DNA of 64,000 nt from Tunturiibacter gelidiferens (GCF_014201335.1 NZ_JACHEB010000005.1:62001-126000); one strand, 5' to 3'. Counted from the first letter of the stretch, positions 18,702 to 26,999 are shown. Notes: a model not told the origin generated them from the letters alone. A program made the numbers and translations.

Positions 18702-19676
18702 ATGAGAACCCAAACCGCAGTCCTCGAACACAACGTCGTCGGCAAGCCCGGCGAAAACAGCCTCAACATCGAAGTCGCCCGCCAGCCCCTCCGCGAGATC
18801 AAGAAAAAGCTCCCCCTCCGCGTCCTCTCGCAAGCCGACTTCGATCACTGGCAGACCTTCGGCTACGTCGTCGTCCGCCAGGCCGTCCCCTCCGCCAACG
18901 TCGAGCGCACCCGCAACTTCCTCTGGGAGTTCCAGGAGATGGACCCCAACGAGGTCTCCACATGGAACGCCGCCCAGCTCCGCAACCACGCCATGAAGGA
19001 GCTAAACAACAGTGGCATGGTCGAGGTCTACAACCACCAGGTTCTCTGGGACAACCGCCAGGAGCCCCGCGTCTACGACGCCTTCGTCGACATATGGGAC
19101 GACGAGCGCCTCTGGGTCACCATCGACCGCGCCAACCTCAACACCCCCAACCGCAGCGGCCGCGCCTTCGCGGGCTTCATCCACAACGACGTCGACACCA
19201 CCCTCGACCCGCTTCCCGTCAACGTCCAAGGCGTCCTCTCCCTCGTCGACACCGACGAATCCACCGGCGGCTTCCAGTGCGTCCCCGAGATCTTCCGCAA
19301 CTTCGAAGCTTGGAAGAAGACCCAGCCCGCCGACCGCGACGGCTTCAAACCCGACATCACCGGCTACGAACTAAAACCCGTCCTCATGAAAGCCGGCGAC
19401 CTCCTCATCTTCAACAGCCTCCTAACCCACGGCATCCGCCCCAACACCTCAGAAGACAAGGCCCGCGTCGCGCAATACATCTCGATGACTCCGACGCCAC
19501 CTGCCGACGGAGGCAACCAGGAGATCCGCCAACGCCGCATCGAATCCTGGCGCGAACGCCGCGCCCCCGAGGGCTTCGCCTTCCCCGGCGATCCCCGCGA
19601 GTGGGAGCGCACCAAATACAAAACCGCCGAACTAACCCCACTAGGCCGCAAACTCCTCGGCCTCGACCCCTGGTAG
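18702..19676 (+). CDS. Phytanoyl-CoA dioxygenase (PhyH) family protein
   Basis: The 324-aa protein is a predicted Fe(II)/2-oxoglutarate-dependent dioxygenase. The metal triad can be placed at His161 and Asp163 (FIHNDVD) and distal His243 (LLTHGIRPN), with Arg247 positioned to bind 2-oxoglutarate. SLVDTDESTGGFQCVP and AGDLLIFNS are typical core strands. No signal peptide is seen, so it acts in the cytoplasm; it would hydroxylate an unidentified small molecule. The divergent AraC regulator upstream suggests substrate-dependent induction. The start ATG is preceded by GGAA at eight bases. Confidence 0.88.
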   Translation: MRTQTAVLEHNVVGKPGENSLNIEVARQPLREIKKKLPLRVLSQADFDHWQTFGYVVVRQAVPSANVERTRNFLWEFQEMDPNEVSTWNAAQLRNHAMKELNNSGMVEVYNHQVLWDNRQEPRVYDAFVDIWDDERLWVTIDRANLNTPNRSGRAFAGFIHNDVDTTLDPLPVNVQGVLSLVDTDESTGGFQCVPEIFRNFEAWKKTQPADRDGFKPDITGYELKPVLMKAGDLLIFNSLLTHGIRPNTSEDKARVAQYISMTPTPPADGGNQEIRQRRIESWRERRAPEGFAFPGDPREWERTKYKTAELTPLGRKLLGLDPW

Positions 19677-19708
19677 AGTCAACAGCTTTCGCTCTCTCTC
19701 CAAGGTCG

Positions 19709-19755
19709 TTATCCTGACCCTGAGCGTAGCCGAAGGGCAAAGATCTCTGGATTTG
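19709..19755. repeat. Intergenic repeat of the TCCTGA..GAGCG..CGAAGGG type
   Basis: The stretch TTATCCTGACCCTGAGCG, then TAGCCGAAGGGCAAAGATC and TCTGGATTTG, resembles the elements at 26004-26037 and 27352-27383. It lies just after the PhyH gene and just before two CCCCGAAGGGG repeats. Confidence 0.6.
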
Positions 19756-19774
19756 TTGACGGCGTTGCCTGTTC

Positions 19775-19803
19775 TTTTGTTGTCATCCCCGAAGGGGATC
19801 TGC
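19775..19803. repeat. Short palindromic repeat (CCCCGAAGGGG family), copy 2
   Basis: Same core as copy 1 (TTGTTGTCATCCCCGAAGGG, then GATCTGC). It stands 42 bases before copy 3 in the same orientation, so the two form a tandem pair. Confidence 0.85.
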
Positions 19804-19817
19804 GGTTGTAGTTACTG

Positions 19818-19852
19818 TTCTTGTTGTCATCCCCGAAGGGGATCTGCTTTTG
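19818..19852. repeat. Short palindromic repeat (CCCCGAAGGGG family), copy 3
   Basis: Nearly identical to copy 1, including the TTTTG tail. Second member of the tandem pair upstream of the gene at 19964. Confidence 0.85.
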
Positions 19853-19907
19853 TAGTTAGTGTTGCTCCTGCAGTCGTCCATTCAAAATGGAAACAAATCA
19901 CCCCAAC

Positions 19908-19942
19908 CGAAGCGACGGACAGCCTCACCGTCCGTCGCTTCG
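19908..19942. promoter_or_regulatory. Perfect 13-bp hairpin in the leader of the gene at 19964
   Basis: CGAAGCGACGGAC (19908-19920) is the exact reverse complement of 19930-19942, around a nine-base loop. It ends 21 bases before the ATG at 19964 and has no T tract after it. In RNA it would be a very stable stem just ahead of the ribosome site; as DNA it could be an operator or a repeat end. Confidence 0.6.
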
Positions 19943-19963
19943 TACCCAGCGATAAAATCGCTC

Positions 19964-20320
19964 ATGCCGTCCGCCCCCGACACCATAGAAAAAATATTCG
20001 CCGTCACCCCCAACATCCGTTACGTCGCTCTCTACCAACAAGGTAACCTGACATCCCGTCAACGTTCCGCTCTCTCCAGCGCCTCCGCCTCAGAATCCGA
20101 CCGCTTCGAAGAGCTATTCATCAACCCAGCTCTCCTAACCCTCGCGCGCCAACGCGGCAACCTCGACTGCGGCGGCGCAAAGTTTGTTTTAGTCGGCTAC
20201 GGAAACTTCTACCAGCTAGTCCTCGATCTGCCCGACGGCCACGCCTCCGTCTGCTTCGAACTAGCCTCAAACCCATTGAGCTACGCCGACACCATCCGCA
20301 CAATCTGCGGCAACGCGTAA
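19964..20320 (+). CDS. Small protein, possibly roadblock/LC7-like fold, function unknown
   Basis: I place the start at ATG 19964 (MPSAPDTIEKIFAV), because the frame upstream of it runs through a repeat and a hairpin. The 118-aa product has alternating helices and strands: IEKIFAVTPNIRYVALYQQG, an Asp/Glu-rich helix ESDRFEELFINPALLTLARQ, then GGAKFVLVGYGNFYQLVLDL and HASVCFELA. This order resembles roadblock/LC7 proteins that regulate small GTPases, but that is inferred from pattern only. No neighbour suggests a partner. Confidence 0.6.
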   Translation: MPSAPDTIEKIFAVTPNIRYVALYQQGNLTSRQRSALSSASASESDRFEELFINPALLTLARQRGNLDCGGAKFVLVGYGNFYQLVLDLPDGHASVCFELASNPLSYADTIRTICGNA

Positions 20321-20376
20321 CTGCCGACGAACGCTACGACACTAAGAGCACTCGTTCAGAACGTGGCCACTCTCCA

Positions 20377-21138
20377 CTACCTACTGCCCAACCCAGCCCG
20401 CAAACTAATCAGATTCTGCGGCTGCACCCGAATCACTCCGCCCCGCGGACTATCAATATCCGCAATCAAAAAGAACGCCACCGCCACCACCACCGGCAGC
20501 ACCATAAATAACCTCGGCTCCAACTGTCGAGCCCCATACCCCAGCAGCCCATTGGAAAAAATCGCAATCACAAACATCAGGCACCACGCCCCCGCCGGAA
20601 TCTGGTTCCACCAAGCGGCCTGCGTGTACCCCTGCGAGTTCAGCACATCATTCATTCCACCCACCGCCAGCGCGATCACCGGCGAAGGTTGTGCATTCGC
20701 AGGCTTCGAAGCCGCAGCCCAAAGCTCATTCTGCATTCGCGCCGTCTCCGCATTTATCTGACGAAGATCCTCAGCGTCTTGCGTCTTATAAAACCGGATC
20801 CGCAGATCCGTATATTGCTTCAGCAGCGAACGCACCTGCGCTCCCTCCGCCGCCGGAAGTAGGTCCGCTCGCACGTATTCAGTCCCAATCGCATTCGCCT
20901 CAGACTCTTCGTACGACTTGCGCAGGTCATACCGCGCCGTCGCCATCGAAAAGCTGAAACCAATAATCAACCCCAGCAGCGTCAGCGTAGCCGCAAGAAT
21001 CACCCCGAAGTCCGTCCGAACCGCTTCGGTAAAATCACGCCGACGCTGCCCCCGCAGCGCGCCCGCCCATGCCGCCAGCCACAACAGAAAAAATGCTACG
21101 ACAAACACCACCACTGGACGGTTCAAAAATTCCCTCAC
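20377..21138 (-). CDS. Bestrophin-like membrane protein (DUF4239-like)
   Basis: The 253-aa protein starts at GTG 21138 behind GGAG with a six-base spacer. It has four predicted membrane segments: about 7-27, 46-67, 180-203 and 211-230. Between them is a soluble helical region with EESEANAIGTEYVRADLLP, the feature by which I link it to the DUF4239/bestrophin-like group. A channel or transport role is possible but not shown. It lies 3' of the holin-like gene on the same strand, 25 bases apart, so the two are likely cotranscribed. Confidence 0.7.
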   Translation of the reverse strand: MREFLNRPVVVFVVAFFLLWLAAWAGALRGQRRRDFTEAVRTDFGVILAATLTLLGLIIGFSFSMATARYDLRKSYEESEANAIGTEYVRADLLPAAEGAQVRSLLKQYTDLRIRFYKTQDAEDLRQINAETARMQNELWAAASKPANAQPSPVIALAVGGMNDVLNSQGYTQAAWWNQIPAGAWCLMFVIAIFSNGLLGYGARQLEPRLFMVLPVVVAVAFFLIADIDSPRGGVIRVQPQNLISLRAGLGSR

Positions 21139-21163
21139 GCGCTACTCCACAAATCATCAGAAT

Positions 21164-21520
21164 CTAAACCCGCTTCTTCATCGCTGACCCAAAAAATCCA
21201 AACAGCAGATGCAGCACCGCCAGCGCCAACGCCCCAAGAAACGCCGCCTTGAACGTAGTCACCGCAAACCCCGGAACAAACTTGCTCGAGAACCACAAAA
21301 TCACCGCATTCACGACAAGGAAGAAAATCCCAAACGTTAGAATCCCCAACGGCAGCGTAATAATCTTCAAAAACAAACCCAGCGTTGCGTTGAACAACCC
21401 AATCACCACCACAGCAATCAGCGCCGAGACAAAGTTGCTCACATCAAAACCCTGCACAAAATGTGCAACCACCAACAGAGCCACCGCGTTCAGAATCCAG
21501 TGAAGAAGCAAGCGAAGCAT
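21164..21520 (-). CDS. Small four-helix membrane protein (phage holin IV family-like)
   Basis: The 118-aa protein has four hydrophobic helices: about 2-20, 27-48, 55-77 and 88-112. The motif LIAVVVIGLFNATLGLFLKI with LPLGILTFGIFFLVVNA is typical of the widespread membrane family annotated as phage holin family 4. Despite the name these are chromosomal proteins of unknown function. It is followed by the bestrophin-like gene. Confidence 0.8.
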   Translation of the reverse strand: MLRLLLHWILNAVALLVVAHFVQGFDVSNFVSALIAVVVIGLFNATLGLFLKIITLPLGILTFGIFFLVVNAVILWFSSKFVPGFAVTTFKAAFLGALALAVLHLLFGFFGSAMKKRV

Positions 21521-21625
21521 TCTCTATCCTCGTTCGGCAGAATTTGGTTATCCGGAGTACTGACCAGCATATCCGACCCCACACGTCACCGCCACAAATT
21601 CCTACCCACCGCCGTTTGAATGCAG

Positions 21626-22111
21626 TCACTTCGCCCCGTGATGGTCGTAGCTGATCACGCGAGAAACCTTCCACGCGCCATCCTTGTACTGCCACAGGGT
21701 AATAAACTTCGCCTCGCCAACATCCCCATGGTCCTGCGTCCCCGGATGATAAAACCGGTGCACACCAATCTCCACCGCGCCATAATCTTTCAGCGGGTAC
21801 ACCTCCAGCGACCCCTCCACCAGTTTCCGCGTCACCTTCCCGCAGATATTATTTTTGATCGCATCCAGAAACAGCTGCTTGCCCACCGCCAACCCAGTCT
21901 TGTCGTGATAAAACTCCAGATCGTCCACCACCAGCGTCCCCAGCTTGTCGATATCGCAGCTGTTATACGCATCGAACAACTCCTTATCGAGCGTCGTAAT
22001 CGCCTTCGTCAACTCCTCCTGACTCTTGATATCCCCCAGCGCCGGAACCGCCTGCGCCCCACACGCCCCGCTCAACGCAACCATCATCAACAAGACAGAA
22101 AACTTCCTCAT
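21626..22111 (-). CDS. Secreted SnoaL/NTF2-like protein (DUF4440 type)
   Basis: The start is set at ATG 22111 (MRKFSVLLMMVALSG), which has AGGAG at a good distance; a longer frame exists but adds 18 residues before the signal peptide. Signal peptide about 1-20, probable cleavage after AQA. The mature part, about 140 residues, is one cystatin-like NTF2 domain (LDKELFDAYNSCDIDKLGTL, VDDLEFYHDKTGL, FITLWQYKDGAWKVSRVISY). Such domains bind or transform small ligands; the ligand is unknown. Periplasmic location is likely. Confidence 0.82.
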   Translation of the reverse strand: MRKFSVLLMMVALSGACGAQAVPALGDIKSQEELTKAITTLDKELFDAYNSCDIDKLGTLVVDDLEFYHDKTGLAVGKQLFLDAIKNNICGKVTRKLVEGSLEVYPLKDYGAVEIGVHRFYHPGTQDHGDVGEAKFITLWQYKDGAWKVSRVISYDHHGAK

Positions 22112-22207
22112 CGCCGCTTCTCCTCGAATGAATTCGGAACACTCATCGCAGTACGCAACACGCAAACGGAATGTTCGTCTCAGTCAGAAGAAAACACACG
22201 CCCGACC

Positions 22208-23134
22208 CTAGTGCGCCCCCGACGTCACCCCAATCGTCTTCATCCACACATCCACCAGATCCGGCCACCCCGTCACCGGCAGCTTCGTCCGTCGCAGCCC
22301 ATACCCGTGCCCACCTTCGGCGTAGATATGCAACTCCGTCGGCACACCCGCACGCTTCAAAGCCAGAAAATATTCCACGGCATTCTCCACACGCGCTGTA
22401 TAGTCGTCCTCCGCCTGCACTAGAAACGTCGGCGGTGTCTCCTTCGTCACAGGAATATCCGGATTGAACTCCATCCCCTTCTCCGCAATCGCCAGATACC
22501 CCGGATACGCCACCACCGCAAAGTCCGGCCTGCAACTCACCTCATCCGCCGCATCCACCCGTGGATAAAGCCGCTTCGCATAGTGCGTACTCACCGCCGC
22601 AGCCAAATGCGCACCCGCCGAAAACCCCAGCACACCCACCTTCTTCGGATCGATCTTCCACTCCGCAGCTCGAGCCCGCACCATCCCCACCGCTCTCTGC
22701 GCATCCTGCAACGCCTCATCCGACTTCGGATAAGGCCCAGTCCCCGGCACGCGATACTTCAACAGAAAACAAGCCACTCCCCGCGACGTCAGCCAATCGC
22801 AAACCTCGGTCCCCTCAAGATCCATCGCCAGAATGCTGTACCCGCCGCCAGGAAACACCACCACCGCCGCGCCATCTCCCACCCCCTTCGCCTCATACAC
22901 CGTAATCGTCGGCACCGACACATTCCCCAGCCGCACCACCGGCTGCCCAGCAATTTTTTCGCCCTCCGCCGTCGTAGTATCTGCCTCCGGCCCTGTCGTC
23001 GTAGTCATCCCCGGAGCACCCTTCGGCCAAAGTGTCACCACCGCATGCTCTGCTCCCGCCGGCCACCTCGAACTCTGCGCCCAAATCGCACCACAACCCG
23101 CCACCATCACAAACGCCGCCGCAACTCGCCACAT
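22208..23134 (-). CDS. Secreted alpha/beta-hydrolase, acetyl-esterase/BD-FAE type
   Basis: The start at ATG 23134 is favoured by GGAGG with an eight-base spacer over a TTG five codons upstream. The 308-aa protein has a signal peptide (MWRVAAAFVMVAGCGAIWAQ), then an alpha/beta-hydrolase with oxyanion-hole motif FPGGGYSI, nucleophile elbow GFSAG, acid in FLVQAEDDYTARVE and histidine in YAEGGHGYGLR. The layout matches esterases that remove acetyl or feruloyl groups from plant polysaccharides. Substrate is inferred. It would act in the periplasm. The upstream neighbour is a frameshifted gene on the same strand. Confidence 0.87.
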   Translation of the reverse strand: MWRVAAAFVMVAGCGAIWAQSSRWPAGAEHAVVTLWPKGAPGMTTTTGPEADTTTAEGEKIAGQPVVRLGNVSVPTITVYEAKGVGDGAAVVVFPGGGYSILAMDLEGTEVCDWLTSRGVACFLLKYRVPGTGPYPKSDEALQDAQRAVGMVRARAAEWKIDPKKVGVLGFSAGAHLAAAVSTHYAKRLYPRVDAADEVSCRPDFAVVAYPGYLAIAEKGMEFNPDIPVTKETPPTFLVQAEDDYTARVENAVEYFLALKRAGVPTELHIYAEGGHGYGLRRTKLPVTGWPDLVDVWMKTIGVTSGAH

Positions 23135-23161
23135 CCGCAAAGCCTCCAAACCACCCAGCCA

Positions 23162-23726
23162 TCATACTTTCAACCAATCATTCTTTCGGCTTCGACAACC
23201 CAGAGTTGTCAATCCTGAACCATTCCCAAACAATGACCACCCATCGTTATTCTCGGCCATCACAACATAGGGAAAGCGTCTGTAGATGGCTGCAATCACC
23301 TCTTCAGTCTGCTCTCTACTTAGCCCCGCCACAATGCAGGTGGAACTCCATCTCCCGGTTCTTGCATAACAGCCCACCCGGCTCATCCTCACCCTGACGA
23401 AACTCCAAGCCGCTTATATCTATCCATCGAAACTGAACTGATTCGTCAATCCATCCACCGCGATTGCCGGTAGCCATGATGCCAGCGTCAGTGACCCGCA
23501 ACTCTCCATCCTTGCTCCGAAACAGCATCCAAACGGATGAACCAAAAAAGAACAAACCGAAGAACAATAGGACCCAGTGCTTATCTCGCCAGACAAAATA
23601 CGTCCACCCGCACGCAAATAGCGGCAGTAGCAGATTGACTGCACTTTTTGCCCCTGCGGCCTTAATCAGCAGCACATCGCCCTGTTCGACAAGTTCAATC
23701 CGCTTTGCTGGCCCAAGCCAATTCAT
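23162..23726 (-). pseudogene. Membrane-anchored protein of unknown function with a one-base frameshift
   Basis: The first frame (from ATG 23726) gives an N-terminal part with two hydrophobic segments (LLLPLFACGWTYFVW and WVLLFFGLFFFGSSVWMLF) and ends early at 23316 after DEPGGLLCKNREMEFHL. Removing one base from the AA pair near 23368-23369 continues the protein as GGLYARTGRWSSTCIVAGLS, then EEVIAAIYRRFPYVV, ending at 23162. The restored product is about 187 residues with a coherent C-terminal domain. This is either a true inactivating mutation or a sequencing error. Function unknown. Confidence 0.7.
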
Positions 23727-23814
23727 GCGAAGAGTTTAGCCCACACGCGCCCACCACACTTCTTCTCCCGAAGGCTCAAAGTTCCCTAAACATTTAGACT
23801 AGAAGCCGTCCATC

Positions 23815-25977
23815 ATGAATATTCTCACCGCTTGGCTGCGCACTTACGTCCCCAACATCCCGGTCGATGATCACAAGCTCGCCGAAGATCTCACCCTTCG
23901 CGGCATCGCTGTAGAAGGCATCCACGCGCTCGGCCCGAACAACGGCCACCTCTACGAGATGGACATCACCACCAATCGCGTCGACGCCATGAACCACTAC
24001 GGCATTGCCCGCGAGGCCGCCACCATCTACAACCTGCCCCTCGCGCCCCTCAACATCAAACTCCCCATCGGCTCGCTCGTCGACGAGCCCTTCTCCGTCC
24101 GAATCGCCCCCGAAGCCAAAGGCCTCTGCGGCCGCTTCACCGCGCAAGTAGTCCGCAACGTAACCATCGCTGCCAGCACAGGCAAAGTCGCCGAGTACTT
24201 CACGCTCCTCGGCCAGAAACAAATCTCGAACGCCGTCGACGCCAGCAACTTCGTTCTCCTCGGCATGGGCCATCCCACCCACGCCTTCGACCTCGACAAG
24301 ATAGAAGGCGGCATCGTCGTTCGCCTCGCCCACAAAGGAGAAAAACTAAAACTCCTCGACGGCACCGACCGCACCCTCGAAACTGATGACCTTGTAGTAG
24401 CCGACGAAGAGAAAGCCCTCGGTCTCGCCGGAGTCATGGGCGGCTGGGACTCCATGATCACCCCCGAAACAAAAAACATCCTCATCGAAGCAGCATGGTT
24501 CGATCAGGCAAGCGTCCGCCGCTCCTCCCGCCGCCACGGCCTCCACACCGACGCCTCCCACCGCTTTGAGCGCGGCGCCGACTTCAACGCCGCCCCCGTC
24601 GCGAACGCCCTCGTCGCCCAACTCATCCTCGAGAACGGTGGCAAACCCGAAGGCGAACTCATCGACCTCATCGATCCCGAAGTCGAAGCTCGCACCGCCT
24701 CGCGTCCTCCCATCGAACTCTCCGTCGCCCAGGTCAAACGCCACCTCGGCACCACCCTCGACCCCGCCGGCATCACCTCCGAGATCGTCGCCCAGTACCT
24801 CACCTCCCTCGGCTGCGATCTCCTCCTACACGGCCTGCGTCAGGATCAAGCCGTCTACTCCACCAAACTCCCCTCCTGGCGTCTCGATCTCGAGCGCGAG
24901 ATTGACCTCATCGAAGAAGTCGCCCGCGTCTACGGCTACAACCGCTTTGCCAACACCCTCCCCGCACCTGGCATCGTCATCACGCAACCCACCGAGGCCA
25001 AAGAAGCCGCCGTCCGCACCCGCCTCCTCGCCCTCGGCTTCAGCGAATCCGTCTCCAGCACCTTCGCCGCCCAGCCCGACGCCGACCTCTTCTATCCACA
25101 AAGCAACGAGACCAAGACTCAGGGGAAGGGAACCGTCCCCATGGAGAACCCCCTCTCCGAAGAGGCCTCTCTCCTGCGCCCCTCGCTCATCCCTGGCATG
25201 GTCGCCATGCTCGCGCATAACCTCAACCGCGACGTCCGCGAAGTCCGCCTCTTCGAGCAGGGCCAGATCTTCACCGGCACCATCCCCGCCGACGGCACCT
25301 TCATCTCCGACGTCCACGAGACCCCGCAGCTCTCCCTCGGCCTCACCGCCGCCGCGGCAAAATACTCCAACCTCTACTCCGCCGAAGACGCCCCATTCTT
25401 CGAACTCAAGGGCGCCATCGAGTCCCTGCTTTCTCTCTTCACCCTGCCCGGCGGTCCCAACGCACTCACGTTCACCCCCGAAGCTCCCGCCTGGCTACAA
25501 CCCGGCCGCAGCGCGACAGCGCTCTTGAACAACCAACCCATCGCCTACTTCGGTGAGGTCGCCCACACGCAACGCGAAGCCCGCAAACTCCGCCAGCCCA
25601 TCTATCTCGCTCAACTCGACCTCGCCACTCTCTACGACCTGCCACTCAGAAAAATCACCGCCCACGATCTCTCCCGTTACCAGGCCGTCGAGCGCGACTT
25701 CTCCTTTGTCTTCCCCGACGCCACTCAGTGGCAAGCGGTCTCCTCCGCCATCCACGCCCTAGCGATCCCCGAACTCCAAAGCCTCAAGCCCGTAGAGGTC
25801 TGGCGCGACCAGAAAAAGTTCCCCGGCGTCTACTCGCTCCTCCTCCGCACCGTCTTCCAATCCAACGACCGCACCCTCCGCGACGAAGAGCTCACAGACT
25901 GGTGGTCCCGCATCATCGCCGCCCTCACCGCACTCGGAGGCACTATCCGCGACGGCGCGGCATCTCCTTCGTCGTAG
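23815..25977 (+). CDS. pheT: Phenylalanine--tRNA ligase beta subunit, lacking the tRNA-binding OB domain
   Basis: The 720-aa protein contains the B1 N-terminal strand (MNILTAWLRTYVPNI), B3/B4 (MDITTNRVDAMNHYGIAREA, LLDGTDRTLE, HGLHTDASHRFERGAD), B5 (ELSVAQVKRHLG, LPSWRLDLEREIDLIEEVARVYGYN), the inactive class II core (NPLSEEASLLRPSLIPGM) and a C-terminal FDX-ACB anticodon-binding domain (SRYQAVERDFSFVF). The roughly 110-residue EMAP/OB domain normally between B1 and B3 is missing: IAVEGIHALG runs within a few residues into YEMDITTNRVD. pheS is 6.5 kb upstream. With PheS it should form the editing-capable heterotetramer. Confidence 0.95.
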   Translation: MNILTAWLRTYVPNIPVDDHKLAEDLTLRGIAVEGIHALGPNNGHLYEMDITTNRVDAMNHYGIAREAATIYNLPLAPLNIKLPIGSLVDEPFSVRIAPEAKGLCGRFTAQVVRNVTIAASTGKVAEYFTLLGQKQISNAVDASNFVLLGMGHPTHAFDLDKIEGGIVVRLAHKGEKLKLLDGTDRTLETDDLVVADEEKALGLAGVMGGWDSMITPETKNILIEAAWFDQASVRRSSRRHGLHTDASHRFERGADFNAAPVANALVAQLILENGGKPEGELIDLIDPEVEARTASRPPIELSVAQVKRHLGTTLDPAGITSEIVAQYLTSLGCDLLLHGLRQDQAVYSTKLPSWRLDLEREIDLIEEVARVYGYNRFANTLPAPGIVITQPTEAKEAAVRTRLLALGFSESVSSTFAAQPDADLFYPQSNETKTQGKGTVPMENPLSEEASLLRPSLIPGMVAMLAHNLNRDVREVRLFEQGQIFTGTIPADGTFISDVHETPQLSLGLTAAAAKYSNLYSAEDAPFFELKGAIESLLSLFTLPGGPNALTFTPEAPAWLQPGRSATALLNNQPIAYFGEVAHTQREARKLRQPIYLAQLDLATLYDLPLRKITAHDLSRYQAVERDFSFVFPDATQWQAVSSAIHALAIPELQSLKPVEVWRDQKKFPGVYSLLLRTVFQSNDRTLRDEELTDWWSRIIAALTALGGTIRDGAASPSS

Positions 25978-26003
25978 TCATTCTCGATGTCTCCCCAACT
26001 GTC

Positions 26004-26037
26004 GTCATCCTGAGCGCAGCGAAGGATCCCTGTATTT
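26004..26037. repeat. Intergenic repeat GTCATCCTGAGCG..GCGAAGGATCCCTGTATTT
   Basis: A 34-base element just after pheT whose halves (ATCCT..AGGAT) can pair. Variants lie at 19709-19755 and 27352-27383. All three are intergenic. Confidence 0.65.
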
Positions 26038-26124
26038 GCCGTTGTCTGTTCACTTTCCAGACACCTCAAATAAATCTCAAAAACCTGTCACATTTTTTTG
26101 CGGTCGAAAACATGGCCGCCAAAA

Positions 26125-26186
26125 CACCACATCCACCACGCAAATCACCACAGCTGCACCACAAATTCACCACATCAAAACCACAC
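26125..26186. promoter_or_regulatory. Array of five CACCAC motifs at about 11-base spacing upstream of the zapA cluster
   Basis: CACCAC occurs at 26125, 26134, 26146, 26157 and 26168, with a degenerate CCACAC at 26181. Spacings are 9, 12, 11, 11 and about 13 bases, close to one helical turn, so all motifs face the same side of the DNA. The region (25978-26326) has no gene. A protein-binding array controlling the downstream coiled-coil/zapA genes is inferred. Confidence 0.45.
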
Positions 26187-26326
26187 AAAATGGCGAAACC
26201 CCTTCAAATAACGGCCACTCCACCACCAAACAAAAATTAATCCGCGAAAAACACGCACCCACATAGATTCCACCCCACTTTTCCCCAGCAAAAATCCACG
26301 TCTTCCGCGTCTATACTGAAATCAAT

Positions 26327-26596
26327 ATGAGCTCCTCCACCATCTCCCCAAGCATCAGTGCCGACGAGTTCCAGGCCCTCGAACAAAAAGTCCTCCGTGC
26401 CGTCGAAGTCGTAAAGCGCGAGCGCGAAGCCCGCGCCACCGCCGAAGCCGAAGTAGCCAACCTCCGCGCCCAGCTAGCCGAACAGCAAACCCTCTCCACC
26501 ATGGTCGAATCCGAACTTACCACCCTCACCAAAGAGCGTGAATCCGTCCGCCAGCGCGTCGAAAAGATGCTCCAGCAGATGGACGAACTCCTCTAA
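26327..26596 (+). CDS. Short coiled-coil protein upstream of zapA (ZapB-like in form)
   Basis: The 89-aa protein is almost entirely a coiled coil from about residue 14 to 89 (EFQALEQKVLRAVEVVKRER, ATAEAEVANLRAQLAEQQ, RQRVEKMLQQMDELL), with heptad Leu/Val spacing and no membrane segment. It ends 19 bases before zapA. Short coiled-coil proteins next to zapA often belong to the Z-ring accessory group, so a cell-division role is plausible, though sequence alone cannot prove homology to ZapB. Confidence 0.75.
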   Translation: MSSSTISPSISADEFQALEQKVLRAVEVVKREREARATAEAEVANLRAQLAEQQTLSTMVESELTTLTKERESVRQRVEKMLQQMDELL

Positions 26597-26615
26597 CTTC
26601 ACTCAAGGAGACCCG

Positions 26616-26999
26616 ATGGCCCAGACTGCAGACCAGACCCTCGAAGCCCCGCAAGCAACCACTCCGGCGGCCGCCGAGCCCACGCAGAACCAGTCCATCG
26701 CGGTCGAAATCTACGACCAGATCTATCACCTCCGCGGCACCGATCCCGCCTACATCGAGCGCCTCGCCTCCATCGTCGACGCCAAGATGCGCGCCGTCTC
26801 CGCCCACGGAAACACCGTTGACAGCCTCCGCGTAGCTGTCCTCGCCGCGCTCAACATCGCCGACGAGCTCTGCTGTGCCCGCGATCGCAGCGACAACCTT
26901 GCCGGCACCCTTCAAAATTCGCAGCAATCCGTCCGCTCCCGCGCCGGCGATCTATCCCACCTCCTCGACGAACTCCTCGAAGACCGCAAAGTCGGCTAG
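26616..26999 (+). CDS. zapA: Cell division protein ZapA
   Basis: The start is ATG 26616 (MAQTADQTLE) with AAGGAG six bases upstream. The 127-aa product has a disordered Ala/Thr/Pro-rich N-terminus of about 28 residues, then the ZapA fold: SIAVEIYDQIYHLRG (beta strand pair), YIERLASIVDAKMRAVS (helix with the family pattern), VDSLRVAVLAALNIADEL and a C-terminal coiled coil. ZapA bundles FtsZ filaments at midcell. It is followed by the 6S RNA candidate, the same order as in many bacteria. Confidence 0.9.
   Translation: MAQTADQTLEAPQATTPAAAEPTQNQSIAVEIYDQIYHLRGTDPAYIERLASIVDAKMRAVSAHGNTVDSLRVAVLAALNIADELCCARDRSDNLAGTLQNSQQSVRSRAGDLSHLLDELLEDRKVG

Noticed and set aside
26101..26190. CRISPR-like array upstream of zapA
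   Set aside because: The repeated unit is only six bases and spacers are 3-6 bases; this is a motif array, not CRISPR.
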